Origin: Kutzneria sp. CA-103260
GTDB lineage: Bacteria > Actinomycetota > Actinomycetes > Mycobacteriales > Pseudonocardiaceae
NCBI RefSeq assembly: GCF_018263855.1
Contig: NZ_CP073318.1
Location: 3,162,001-3,226,000 of the forward strand
DNA: 64,000 nt
Direction: 5' to 3'
Shown here: piece after piece, positions 26,642 through 34,396 of the stretch
Layout: each line of letters begins with the position of its first letter
Numbering within the stretch: the stretch's first letter is position 1
The notes under the pieces: generated by a model
What the model saw: only the letters and a program-made list of their open reading frames with translations
Told to the model about the DNA's origin: nothing
Databases searched by the model: none
Position numbers and translations under genes: made by a program

Positions 26642-28336
26642 TCAGCTGACCGGCTCGAACTCGACGACGGTGTCCAGCGCGCTGCCCATGGAGGCGTTGG
26701 CGGCCCGGTCGATCATGATCTCCACCAGCACCGGCCGGCTGGTCCGGTCGGCCTCCTTGCGGGCCCAGGCCAGCGCGTCGGTGATCTCCGCCGGCTCGGT
26801 GACCCGGCGGCCGGCGCAGCCGTAGGCCTGCATGATCTTGACGTTGTCGGCGCCGTACTCGTCGTAGTGGATGTCCACCTGGTAGTTCATGTTGTAGCCG
26901 GTCTCGGCCTGCCGGATCAGGCCCAGGTACTCGTTGTTCAGCATGATCAGCACGAACGGCACGTCGTACTGCGCGGCCACGGCCAGCTCTTCGACGAGGA
27001 ACTGGAACGAGTAGTCGCCGACAACCGCGACCACCTCGGCGTCGGGTTTGGCCGTGCGCACGCCGATGGCCGCCGGGATCTCCCAGCCGAGCGGCCCGGC
27101 CTGGCCGCAGACCTGGTAGTGCCGCGGCCGGTGGGCGCGCTGGAACTGGCCGGACCAGATCTGGTAGAGCCCGATCGCGGTGACGAAGTAGGTCTCCGGG
27201 CCGTAGAACTCGTTGATCTCCCGGAACACCCGCGGCGCCTTGATCGGCACGGTGTCGAAGTCGTCCCGGCGCGGCAGCTCGGCCCGCAGTTCCGCGATTC
27301 GTCCCACCCAGTGCGACCAGGTCCGCCTTGCCTGCCGCTGCTTCGCCGCCGCCAGCAGGGCCTCCAGGAACAGCCGCGTGTCCGAGACGACGCCGAGATC
27401 GGGCCCGAACACCCGGCCGATCTGCAACGGGTCGACGTCCACGTGCACGAAGGTCCGATCGCCCCGGTAGACCGACAGCTCGCCGGTGTGCCGGTCGCCG
27501 AACCGCGCGCCCAGGGCCAGCACGAAGTCGGACTCCAGGAACAGGGCGTTGGCCCAGCGCTGGCTGGTCTGGATGCCGGCCATGCCGGCGAACAGCTCGT
27601 GGTCCTCGGGCAGGCATCCCTTGCCCATCAACGTGATCTGCACCGGCACGCCCAGCAGCTCGGCCACCTCGCGCAGCACGTCGGAGGCCTCGCCGCCGAT
27701 CACGCCGCCGCCGGCCAGCAGCAACGGACGCTCGGCGGCCAGCAGCAGGTCCAGCGCCCGCTCGACCCGGGGCGGGTGCGGGGCGAGCGCCTCGACCGGC
27801 AGCGGGGCGTCGATCGCGCCGTCCCACTCGATCTCCTGCTTCTGCACGTCCAGCGGCAGGTCGATGAGCACCGGGCCGGGCCGGCCGGAGCGGGCGATCC
27901 GGAACGCCTCGCGGAAGATCCACGGGGCCTGGGCCGCCTCCTTGACCTGGACCGCCCACTTGGTGACCGGCTTGGCGATCTCCACGATGTCGACCGCCTG
28001 GAACGCCTCCTGGTGCAGCTTGGTGGAGACGGCCTGGCCGGTGATGCACAGGATCGGCACCGAGTCGGCCTGCGCGGTGTACAGGCCGGTGATCATGTTG
28101 GTGCCGGCCGGGCCGGAGGTGCCGACGGCCACGCCGACGTTGCCGGTGGTGCGGGCCCAGCCGTCGGCCATGTGGGTCGCGCCCTCCTCGTGCCGCACGA
28201 TCAGGTGCTTGAGCGGGCTCTGCTCCAGGGCCGCGTAGAACGGCAGGATGGCGGCGCCCGGGCAGCCGTAGACGGTGTCCACGCCCTCGGAGGCCAGCAC
28301 CTCGACAACCGCCTGCATGACGGGGATCCTCGGCAT
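26642..28336 (-). CDS. gcl: Glyoxylate carboligase-like ThDP enzyme
   Basis: The 564-residue thiamin diphosphate enzyme of the acetohydroxyacid synthase superfamily is expected to join two glyoxylates to tartronate semialdehyde with loss of CO2. Supporting motifs are GTSGPAGTNMITGLY, ADSVPILCITGQAV, AGGGVIGGEA, and VVGDYSFQF...NNEYLGLIRQ for ThDP/Mg binding. Its place between tartronate semialdehyde reductase and glycerate kinase is decisive for the assignment. One oddity: residue 50 is Glu in RHEEGATHMADGW, whereas E. coli Gcl is known for Val at this position instead of the canonical Glu. Confidence 0.88.
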   Translation of the reverse strand: MPRIPVMQAVVEVLASEGVDTVYGCPGAAILPFYAALEQSPLKHLIVRHEEGATHMADGWARTTGNVGVAVGTSGPAGTNMITGLYTAQADSVPILCITGQAVSTKLHQEAFQAVDIVEIAKPVTKWAVQVKEAAQAPWIFREAFRIARSGRPGPVLIDLPLDVQKQEIEWDGAIDAPLPVEALAPHPPRVERALDLLLAAERPLLLAGGGVIGGEASDVLREVAELLGVPVQITLMGKGCLPEDHELFAGMAGIQTSQRWANALFLESDFVLALGARFGDRHTGELSVYRGDRTFVHVDVDPLQIGRVFGPDLGVVSDTRLFLEALLAAAKQRQARRTWSHWVGRIAELRAELPRRDDFDTVPIKAPRVFREINEFYGPETYFVTAIGLYQIWSGQFQRAHRPRHYQVCGQAGPLGWEIPAAIGVRTAKPDAEVVAVVGDYSFQFLVEELAVAAQYDVPFVLIMLNNEYLGLIRQAETGYNMNYQVDIHYDEYGADNVKIMQAYGCAGRRVTEPAEITDALAWARKEADRTSRPVLVEIMIDRAANASMGSALDTVVEFEPVS

Positions 28337-28338
28337 GG

Positions 28339-29208
28339 CTATTCCCTTCCCGACAGGGTCTCGACGACCTTGAGCAGCGCGGAGTGGTCCAGCGAGCCAT
28401 GGCCCATGGCCCGCGCCGCGGCGACCAGCTGGGCGACCAGCCCGGCCATCGGCAGCGACACGTTCGCCTGGCGGGCGGCGGCCTGCACGATGCCCATGTC
28501 CTTGTGGTGCAGGTCGATCCGGAAGCCGGGCCGGAAGTCACGGGCGATCATCGACTCGCGCTTGAGGTCGAGGATCCGGTTGGCGGCCAGGCCGCCGGCG
28601 AGCACGTCCAGGCCGGCCTTCGCGTCCACGCCGGCCGCCTCCAGCAGCACGATCGCCTCGCTGACCAGGGCGTAGATGCCGCCGACGACCAGCTGGTTGG
28701 CGGCCTTCACCACCTGGCCGGCGCCGTGCGGGCCGACGTGCACGATGGTCTTGCCCAAGGTCTCGAACAACGGCCGCGCCTGAGCGAAATCGGCCTCGGC
28801 CCCACCGACCATAATGGACAGTGCCGCGTTCTTGGCCCCGGCCTCGCCGCCGGACACCGGGGCGTCCAGCACGCGAATTCCCTTGCGCGCGGCCGATTCC
28901 GCGACGGCGATGGACGTCTCGGGGCGGATCGTGCTCATGTCGACCAGCAGAAGGCCGTCGCCGCCGACGGCGATGACCTCGGTGGTCACTGCCTCGACGT
29001 GCTCGTCCTGCGGCAGCATGGTGATCACGACCTCGGCCCCGGCGACCGCCTCGGCCACGTTCCCGGCGGCCTGCCCGCCGGCCGCGACCAGCTTGGCCAG
29101 GGCCGGTTCGTTCAGGTCGAAGCCGGTGACGGTGTGGCCGGCGGCGGCCAGGTGGCCGGCCATCGGCGAGCCCATGATGCCGAGGCCGATGAAACCGATC
29201 TTGCTCAT
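28339..29208 (-). CDS. glxR: 2-hydroxy-3-oxopropionate (tartronate semialdehyde) reductase
   Basis: The 289-residue beta-hydroxyacid dehydrogenase has the NAD(P) motif IGFIGLGIMGSPMA, the substrate motif LDAPVSGGEAGAKNAAL and the catalytic Lys in GAGQVVKAANQ. It reduces tartronate semialdehyde to glycerate. It overlaps hyi by ATGA and is followed two bases later by gcl. ATG 29208 begins the Rossmann fold directly. Confidence 0.93.
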   Translation of the reverse strand: MSKIGFIGLGIMGSPMAGHLAAAGHTVTGFDLNEPALAKLVAAGGQAAGNVAEAVAGAEVVITMLPQDEHVEAVTTEVIAVGGDGLLLVDMSTIRPETSIAVAESAARKGIRVLDAPVSGGEAGAKNAALSIMVGGAEADFAQARPLFETLGKTIVHVGPHGAGQVVKAANQLVVGGIYALVSEAIVLLEAAGVDAKAGLDVLAGGLAANRILDLKRESMIARDFRPGFRIDLHHKDMGIVQAAARQANVSLPMAGLVAQLVAAARAMGHGSLDHSALLKVVETLSGRE

Positions 29209-30002
29209 GACAATTCCCTCCGGAATGTCGGCAGCCACCCGAGACTGTCCGCGGTCGCGCCGGTCGGCCGGTACTCGGCGCCGACATGTCCGCGATAACC
29301 GTTGGCGGCCAAGGTGGTCAGATGGCGCAGCAGGTCCAGCCGGCCGCTGCCCGGTTCGCCGCGGCCGGGGGCGTCGGCGAACTGGACATGGCCGATGCGC
29401 TCGATGTGCTTGCTGGTCACGGTGTCGAGGTCGTCGCCGTTGACCGCGAGGTGGTAGAGGTCGCAGAGCAGGGCCACGTCGTCCAGCGGCACCCGGTCGG
29501 CGACGGCCAGCGCGTCGGCCGCGGTCAGCAGCGGGTAGTCGGGCGCGCCGGACAGCGGTTCCAGCACGATCGTGCCGTCGATCGCCCGTACGGCGGTGGC
29601 CGCAACGAGCAGGTTGGCGTCGGCCAGTTCGTCCTGTTCGGACGGTGTGAAGCCGGCGATCCGGTTGCCGTACAAGGCGTTGAAGGTGCGGCAGCCGGTG
29701 CGGCGGGCGATGTCGACGGCGATCTCCACGCTGTCGGCGAACTCGCCCTGCCGGCCGGGCCAGGACACGATGCCGCGGTCGCCTGCGGGCATGTCGCCGG
29801 CGAAGAAGTTCAGGCCCACCAGTTTCGTGTCGGCGGCGTCGAGCGCGTCCACGAACGCGTCGACCTCGGCCGGGGTCGGGCTCGCGGTGTCGAACGGCCA
29901 CCAGAACTCCACCGCGTCGAAGCCGGCCCGCTTGGCCGCCCGCGGCCGCTCCAGCAGCGGCAGCTCGGTGAACAGGATCGAGAGGTTGGCGTCGAGAACC
30001 AC
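29205..30002 (-). CDS. hyi: Hydroxypyruvate isomerase
   Basis: The 265-residue TIM-barrel isomerase of the xylose-isomerase-like superfamily shows NLSILFTELPLLERP, AKRAGFDAVEFWWPF, IVLEPLSGAPDYPL, LCDLYHLAVNGDDL and HVQFADAPGRGEPGSG, all typical of Hyi. It interconverts hydroxypyruvate and tartronate semialdehyde. It is the first gene of the leftward operon hyi-glxR-gcl-glxK-allB-alc. GTG 30002 has a GGAG site seven bases upstream. Confidence 0.9.
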   Translation of the reverse strand: MVLDANLSILFTELPLLERPRAAKRAGFDAVEFWWPFDTASPTPAEVDAFVDALDAADTKLVGLNFFAGDMPAGDRGIVSWPGRQGEFADSVEIAVDIARRTGCRTFNALYGNRIAGFTPSEQDELADANLLVAATAVRAIDGTIVLEPLSGAPDYPLLTAADALAVADRVPLDDVALLCDLYHLAVNGDDLDTVTSKHIERIGHVQFADAPGRGEPGSGRLDLLRHLTTLAANGYRGHVGAEYRPTGATADSLGWLPTFRRELS

Positions 30003-30016
30003 CGGATCACTCCGAT

Positions 30017-30042
30017 TTCCGTATCGCGGAATTAGTTTTCCG
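30017..30042. promoter_or_regulatory. Alternating TTCCG/CGGAA operator array
   Basis: Three half-sites alternate: TTCCG (30017-30021), five bases, CGGAA (30027-30031), six bases, TTCCG (30038-30042). The first pair forms the inverted repeat TTCCGTATCGCGGAA. It lies in the 101-base gap between hyi and the divergent regulator, so it probably controls the glyoxylate/allantoin operon. The same TTCCG-N5-CGGAA layout occurs at 61411-61425 beside an IclR regulator. Confidence 0.65.
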
Positions 30043-30103
30043 ATTAGTGAGAGAGTAGAACGGTTCGCTGCGGCCGGTCAACGGTCGGCGCTACGGTTCG
30101 ACC

Positions 30104-30592
30104 GTGGATCTGGAGGCCGAGTTCACCACCGAGCCGTTCCGCGCCGCTGCCGACGGCGAGCCGCCCGAGCACGCCTCGCGGGCGGCCGAGCAGGCTCGAA
30201 AAGCCGGTCTGGACACGACTTTCGGGCCGCTGGGCACGACCGTTCGCGGCTCCGCCGATCAGGTGCTGGCGGCGTTGCCGGAGATCTTCCGCGCCGCCCT
30301 GGACGGCGGTGCGACCCGCGTGACGCTGCGACTGGACGCCCCCAACGGCGAGCCGAATGCGGATCACGAAGAATCCGCGCCGGTCGGCGTCGGCGCGCTG
30401 GACCGGGCCATCGCCGAGGTCGAGTCCGAATTCGGCAGCCCGCTCAGCGAGCTGTCCCGGGCCGACAAGCAGCGGGCGGTGCGGTTACTGGAGGAGCGCG
30501 GGGCGTTCGAGATGCGGAAATCCGTGCCGGCGGTGGCCGAGGCGCTGGGCGTCACCCGGTTCACCGTCTACAACTACCTGAACCGCTCGTGA
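30104..30592 (+). CDS. Regulator: thiamine-binding-like domain fused to DauR-type HTH
   Basis: The 162-residue protein has two parts. Residues 1-85 match the MTH1187/YkoF thiamine-binding fold in arrangement: a strand, a helix EHASRAAEQARKAGLDT, TFGPLGTTVRG, then a helix and the strand TRVTLRLDA. Residues ~105-160 are a DauR/YheO-type helix-turn-helix: LSRADKQRAVRLLEERGAF, RKSVPAVAEALGVTRFTVYNYL. It diverges from hyi and precedes uraD, so it is the likely local regulator of purine catabolism. What the N-terminal domain senses is unknown. The start is GTG 30104. Confidence 0.72.
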   Translation: MDLEAEFTTEPFRAAADGEPPEHASRAAEQARKAGLDTTFGPLGTTVRGSADQVLAALPEIFRAALDGGATRVTLRLDAPNGEPNADHEESAPVGVGALDRAIAEVESEFGSPLSELSRADKQRAVRLLEERGAFEMRKSVPAVAEALGVTRFTVYNYLNRS

Positions 30593-30598
30593 TCAACT

Positions 30599-30639
30599 TC
30601 AACAAATTGTTGACACCGGCCACCGCCCGCTCCTACCGT
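30599..30639 (+). promoter_or_regulatory. Promoter and 15-bp operator of the uraD-uraH-uox operon
   Basis: TTGACA at 30610-30615 and TACCGT at 30634-30639 form a promoter with an 18-base spacer. The perfect odd palindrome TCAACAAATTGTTGA (30599-30613) overlaps the -35, so a bound repressor would block the polymerase. The start site would fall at about 30646, two bases before the ATG of uraD, which has no ribosome site: a leaderless message. Confidence 0.65.
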
Positions 30640-30647
30640 CGCCAGAC

Positions 30648-31082
30648 ATGAACCTCGACGAGGCGACGCTGATGGAGTGCCTGGCGGTGCCCCGTTGGAC
30701 GCGGGCGGTGCTCGACGGTCAGCCCTACGACTCCCCCGAGGCGCTGTTCGCGGTGGCCGAGCGGGCGGCGGCGACGCTGACCGCCGAGGAGGTCGGGCTC
30801 GCGCTGGCCGGCCACCCGCGCATCGGCGACAAGACCGGCAGCGCCACGTCCCGGGCCGAACAGTCCGGTGTGGACAATGTCGACGAGTTCGTCGCCGCCA
30901 ATCGGGAGTACGAGCGGCGGTTCGACCGGATCTACCTCGTCTGCGCCGCCGGCCGCAGCGGAACCGAGCTGCTGGCCGATCTCCGGCAGCGGCTGGGCAA
31001 CGATCCCGACACCGAGCTGGCCGTCACCGTCCGGGAACTGGGCAAGATCGCCCTGCTGCGTCTGGAGAAGGCCGTCTCATGA
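30648..31082 (+). CDS. uraD: OHCU decarboxylase
   Basis: The 144-residue helical protein converts 2-oxo-4-hydroxy-4-carboxy-5-ureidoimidazoline to S-allantoin. The catalytic His lies in AGHPRIGDK, and VDEFVAANREYERRF supplies the second conserved block. It is first in the operon uraD-uraH-uox. ATG 30648 has no Shine-Dalgarno and is about two bases from the inferred transcription start. Its stop overlaps uraH by ATGA. Confidence 0.92.
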   Translation: MNLDEATLMECLAVPRWTRAVLDGQPYDSPEALFAVAERAAATLTAEEVGLALAGHPRIGDKTGSATSRAEQSGVDNVDEFVAANREYERRFDRIYLVCAAGRSGTELLADLRQRLGNDPDTELAVTVRELGKIALLRLEKAVS

Positions 31083-31396
31083 TCACCACACACGTGCTCG
31101 ACACCACCTCCGGCCAGCCCGCGCAAGGAGTTCTGGTCCGCCTGGAATCGAACGGCCGGATCATCGGCGACGGCGTCACCGACGACGACGGCCGCTGCCG
31201 CGAGCTGGGTCCGGAGCACGTCGAGGCCGGCGTCTACCGGCTGGTCTTCGACACCGACACCTACTTCACGCGGGTGGGACGCGAGGCGTTCTTCCCCGAG
31301 GTGACCGTGACGTTCCGGATCACCGACACCGGCCGGCACTACCACGTGCCGGTCCTGCTGAGCCCGTTTTCCTTCACCAGCTACCGAGGGAGCTGA
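31079..31396 (+). CDS. uraH: 5-hydroxyisourate hydrolase (transthyretin-like)
   Basis: The 105-residue protein has the family's signatures at both ends: ITTHVLDTTSGQPA near the start and YHVPVLLSPFSFTSYRGS at the end, where YRGS is diagnostic. It hydrolyses 5-hydroxyisourate to OHCU as a homotetramer. It is translationally coupled to uraD and precedes urate oxidase by five bases. Confidence 0.95.
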   Translation: MITTHVLDTTSGQPAQGVLVRLESNGRIIGDGVTDDDGRCRELGPEHVEAGVYRLVFDTDTYFTRVGREAFFPEVTVTFRITDTGRHYHVPVLLSPFSFTSYRGS

Positions 31397-31401
31397 TCCG
31401 C

Positions 31402-32280
31402 GTGGCCGTGCACCTTGGCCCCAACCAGTACGGCAAGGCGGAGAACCGCCTGGTCACGGTGTCCCGCGAGGGTTCCGTGCACACGCTCCGGGACCTGACC
31501 GTCAGCACGTCGCTGCGCGGCGAGCTGGCCGCCACCCACCTCACTGGCGACAACTCCGGCGTGGTGCCCACCGACACACAGAAGAACACCGTCTACGCCT
31601 TCGCCAAGGAGGCGCCGGTCGGCGAGATCGAGGAGTTCGCGCTGCGGCTGGGCCGGCACTTCGTCGGCTCCTTCGACCAGATCACCGGCGCCCGCGTCCT
31701 GATCGAGGAGCACGGCTGGGGCCGGATCGCCGTCAACGACCACTCGTTCGTCCGCGGCTCCGACGAGAAGCGCACCACCGCCGTGACCATCGAGCACGAC
31801 CAGGCGTGGGTCGTCTCCGGGCTGCGGGACCTGGTCGTGCTCAAGACCACCGGGTCGGAGTTCCACGGCTATCCGCGCGACAAGTACACCACCCTGCCCG
31901 AGACCAACGACCGCATCCTGGCGACGGCCGTCAGCGCCCAGTGGCGGTTCGGGGCGCTGGATGTCGACTGGGCCAAAAGTTTCGCCGAGGCCCGCGAGGC
32001 CATGCTGGCGGCGTTCGCCGACACGCACAGCCTTTCCCTGCAACAGACCCTGTACGCCATGGGCGAGGCCGTCATCGAGACCCGCCCGGAGATCGCCGAG
32101 GTGCGGCTTTCCCTGCCCAACAGGCACCACTTCGTCGTCGATCTCGGCAAGTTCGGGCTGGAGAACAACAACGAGGTGTTCTACGCCGCCGACCGGCCGT
32201 ACGGGCTGATCGAGGGCACCGTCCTGCGCGACGACGCCCCCGAGCCCGGTCTCGCCTGGCACACCCTGCCGGCGTTCTAG
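31402..32280 (+). CDS. uox: Urate oxidase (uricase)
   Basis: The 292-residue cofactor-free oxidase turns urate into 5-hydroxyisourate and hydrogen peroxide. The catalytic Lys is in LGPNQYGKAENRLV and the catalytic Thr in VVPTDTQKNTVYAFAK. NDHSFVR and HHFVVDLGKFGLENNNEVFYAADRPYG form the rest of the site, split here only for description. Length fits the family. GTG 31402 has GGGAG ten bases upstream. It ends the rightward urate operon. Confidence 0.95.
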   Translation: MAVHLGPNQYGKAENRLVTVSREGSVHTLRDLTVSTSLRGELAATHLTGDNSGVVPTDTQKNTVYAFAKEAPVGEIEEFALRLGRHFVGSFDQITGARVLIEEHGWGRIAVNDHSFVRGSDEKRTTAVTIEHDQAWVVSGLRDLVVLKTTGSEFHGYPRDKYTTLPETNDRILATAVSAQWRFGALDVDWAKSFAEAREAMLAAFADTHSLSLQQTLYAMGEAVIETRPEIAEVRLSLPNRHHFVVDLGKFGLENNNEVFYAADRPYGLIEGTVLRDDAPEPGLAWHTLPAF

Positions 32281-32284
32281 CTGT

Positions 32285-32881
32285 TCACAGCGGCGGCAGC
32301 ACGTCCAGGACCGTGGCCACATCCAGCAGGAACTCGTCCGACGGGCGGCCGTGCAACGGCTCGGTCTCCGAGATGACAAAGAGAGGGCCGTCGCGTCGGG
32401 ACCGGTAGTGCTGGCCGGTGAACTTGATGCCGGCCACACCCAGGATCTCGGTGATGAACGGCGTGACGTCGCCGGTCCCGTAGGTGTCCTCCAACTGCCG
32501 GAGCTGCTCGGCGTCGTCGGCCGACGGCATGGTCACCCACATCACCGTTCCGACGATGTCATTGCCGTTCGCGTCCTCGAACGCGTACACAACCTGGCTG
32601 AGCTTCTTGCAGGGATGCGTGATGAAGAACTGCTGCACCTGCCCGAAGGACTGCACGGCACAACGGAGATCGTCCTTCACCTTCCTTTCGAGCTGCCGCA
32701 GGGCCATCCGCTGCCATGCCTCCTTCTCGTTCCCCTTCTTCGCCGCGTCGCGACTGCTGGCTGTTTCCGCGTCAGCCGAGCCCTGGCTGGCGGCGGTGTC
32801 CAGGGCAGCGCCGACCGACGTCGTGACATCCGCTCCGTTCGCCAGTCGAATCGCAGGAACGCTCGACTGTCGTACGGACAC
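32285..32881 (-). CDS. Conserved hypothetical protein
   Basis: The 198-residue protein has no recognised domain. A charged Ala-rich N-terminal stretch (to about residue 65) precedes a compact region with a possible disulfide pair in LRCAVQS and THPCKKL, and motifs such as GTVMWVTMPSADDA and YGTGDVTPF. The sequence feels like the soluble domain of a membrane-anchored or secreted actinobacterial protein, but there is no signal or membrane helix and a stop codon lies two codons before GTG 32881, so the anchor may have been lost. Confidence 0.6.
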   Translation of the reverse strand: MSVRQSSVPAIRLANGADVTTSVGAALDTAASQGSADAETASSRDAAKKGNEKEAWQRMALRQLERKVKDDLRCAVQSFGQVQQFFITHPCKKLSQVVYAFEDANGNDIVGTVMWVTMPSADDAEQLRQLEDTYGTGDVTPFITEILGVAGIKFTGQHYRSRRDGPLFVISETEPLHGRPSDEFLLDVATVLDVLPPL

Positions 32882-32931
32882 GGGTCAGCGCACCGCCGTT
32901 CCGGCAAAGATCACCCAAACATCCCAAGCGT

Positions 32932-33669
32932 TCAGTGGCAGTGGCCGTCCCGGCCCAGGGTCTGCTCCGGACCCGCGCCGGGACGGGTCCACTGGGGCAC
33001 CGGCCGGCTGGTCCCGTCCCAGGTGGCGTTGCCGGCCGCGTCTGAACGCCAGTACCAGCAGGCATGGTTCCCGTCGGGAATGCCTTGCCACGCCTCGCCG
33101 CGGCCGCGGGGCGTCATGTCCAGCAGGGCGAAGGAACCGGACATCGCCTCCGTGCCGCGGCCGGTGGTGTAGTAGGTCATGAACACGCGGTCGCCGTCGC
33201 GGAGATAGCTGGTGATGTACCCCATGTCGCCACCAGCCGGGCCTTCGACGTCGCGGACCGAGTACCAGGGCACGGTGTAGCCCATGAACTCGACGAACGG
33301 TTCGACCTCGTTCCAGCGGCCGACGGTGAGGATGGCGAACGAGACGCCGCGGGCGTTGAGGTAGACGGCGTCCTTCATGTGCCACGCCGCGTAGGTGCAG
33401 CCCTCGCACTGCCCTTGGTGGGGAGCACCGTCCCACCACATGTGCTTGTAGGTGATCAGCTCGTCGCGGCCCTGGAACAGGTCGAGGAACGGGACGGGGC
33501 CGTTCGGGCCGACGACCTCGACCTTCCCGTCGAACTCGACCATCGGCAGCTCCCGGCGGGCGGCGGCGATGGCGTCGCCCTCGTGGGTGTGGGCCTTCTC
33601 GCGGACCAGCAGCTCGTCACGAGCGGTCTGCCAGGTCGCCATGTCGGTCACGGGACGCTGGGTTGTCAC
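32932..33669 (-). CDS. DUF899 family thioredoxin-like protein
   Basis: The 245-residue protein matches DUF899: WQTARDELLVREKAHTHEGDAIAAARRELPMV, YKHMWWDGAPHQGQCEGCTYAAW, GYTVPWYSVRD and YTTGRGTEAMSG. The C-x-x-C in CEGC sits where thioredoxin-fold proteins place their active site. The family is cytoplasmic and its biochemical role is not established. Its upstream region carries an inverted repeat. Confidence 0.85.
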   Translation of the reverse strand: MTTQRPVTDMATWQTARDELLVREKAHTHEGDAIAAARRELPMVEFDGKVEVVGPNGPVPFLDLFQGRDELITYKHMWWDGAPHQGQCEGCTYAAWHMKDAVYLNARGVSFAILTVGRWNEVEPFVEFMGYTVPWYSVRDVEGPAGGDMGYITSYLRDGDRVFMTYYTTGRGTEAMSGSFALLDMTPRGRGEAWQGIPDGNHACWYWRSDAAGNATWDGTSRPVPQWTRPGAGPEQTLGRDGHCH

Positions 33670-33704
33670 GGTCGCCTCCAGTAAGTGTCGGGTGCTTCAT
33701 GACT

Positions 33705-33734
33705 GTGTCGAAGCCATGGGCGCTGTTTCGACAC
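33705..33734. repeat. Inverted repeat upstream of the DUF899 gene
   Basis: GTGTCGAA (33705-33712) and TTCGACAC (33727-33734) form perfect 8-base arms around 14 bases. A 10-base direct repeat GTGCTTCATG also occurs on either side of it, near 33692 and 33778. The position, 36 to 65 bases before the DUF899 start, suits an operator. Confidence 0.45.
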
Positions 33735-33781
33735 TCCGGTCCCAATGACTTACTTTCACTCGTCACTGAAGCGACAGTGCT

Positions 33782-34279
33782 TCATGCACTCTGGCGCTCC
33801 GCCCGCTCCCGGACCAGCTCCTCGACCGCGCTGGGCAGGGTCGTCTCGAAGTCGATCAGCTTGGCCCAGGTCGGGGTCATGACGACCCGCACCATGCCGT
33901 CGTACAGCGACCGGACCTCGGCCTCCCACTCCACCCGCTGCTCCGGCGTCATCTCGTACGACCCGTTCATCTGGAGGTACTCCTCCGGGATGCCGTCGAC
34001 GACGTCCAGTTCGACCCGGCCGCGGATGAGCAGGATCTTCGGCGGGTGCACCTCGGTGTCGATGGTCAGCGCCACCGCCGGGTTGTGCCGCAGGGCGGGC
34101 AGTTTGGGGGCGTTCTTGGTGGTGCACATGACGATCTGCGAGCCGTTCCAGGTGAAGGCGATCGGCACGGCGCGGGGCGTGCCGTCCTTGGCCACGTAGG
34201 CCAGCCGGCACAGGTCGCGGGCCAGCAGCTCCCGGCTGAGCGGACGGTCGAGGATCTCGGCGATCTGGGTCGGCTCCAT
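33782..34279 (-). CDS. Pyridoxamine 5'-phosphate oxidase-like flavin/F420-fold protein
   Basis: The 165-residue split-barrel protein has ARDLCRLAYVAKDGTPRAVPIAFTWNGSQIVMCT at the start (a strand pair that binds the flavin phosphate), then PAVALTIDTE and PPKILLIRGRVEL. A long C-terminal segment follows with a WAKL motif. Family members are FMN- or F420-dependent oxidoreductases or heme-binding proteins; which applies is unclear. ATG 34279 is used instead of the longer open frame. Confidence 0.82.
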   Translation of the reverse strand: MEPTQIAEILDRPLSRELLARDLCRLAYVAKDGTPRAVPIAFTWNGSQIVMCTTKNAPKLPALRHNPAVALTIDTEVHPPKILLIRGRVELDVVDGIPEEYLQMNGSYEMTPEQRVEWEAEVRSLYDGMVRVVMTPTWAKLIDFETTLPSAVEELVRERAERQSA

Positions 34280-34396
34280 GGCGGGTCCTCCGGCTCTCGT
34301 GGCTGTTCGTCGTCCCTGGGACGGAGCCGCCGACGCGTTCTCGACAACCGGGCGTGGCTTTTCTCGACGAGGTTTTGTCACGGCAGAATCGCTGCC

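Noticed and set aside
26637..28541. A 994-residue fusion frame running from gcl into glycerate kinase
   Set aside because: The upstream part is gcl read in the wrong phase; glycerate kinase begins cleanly at ATG 26636.
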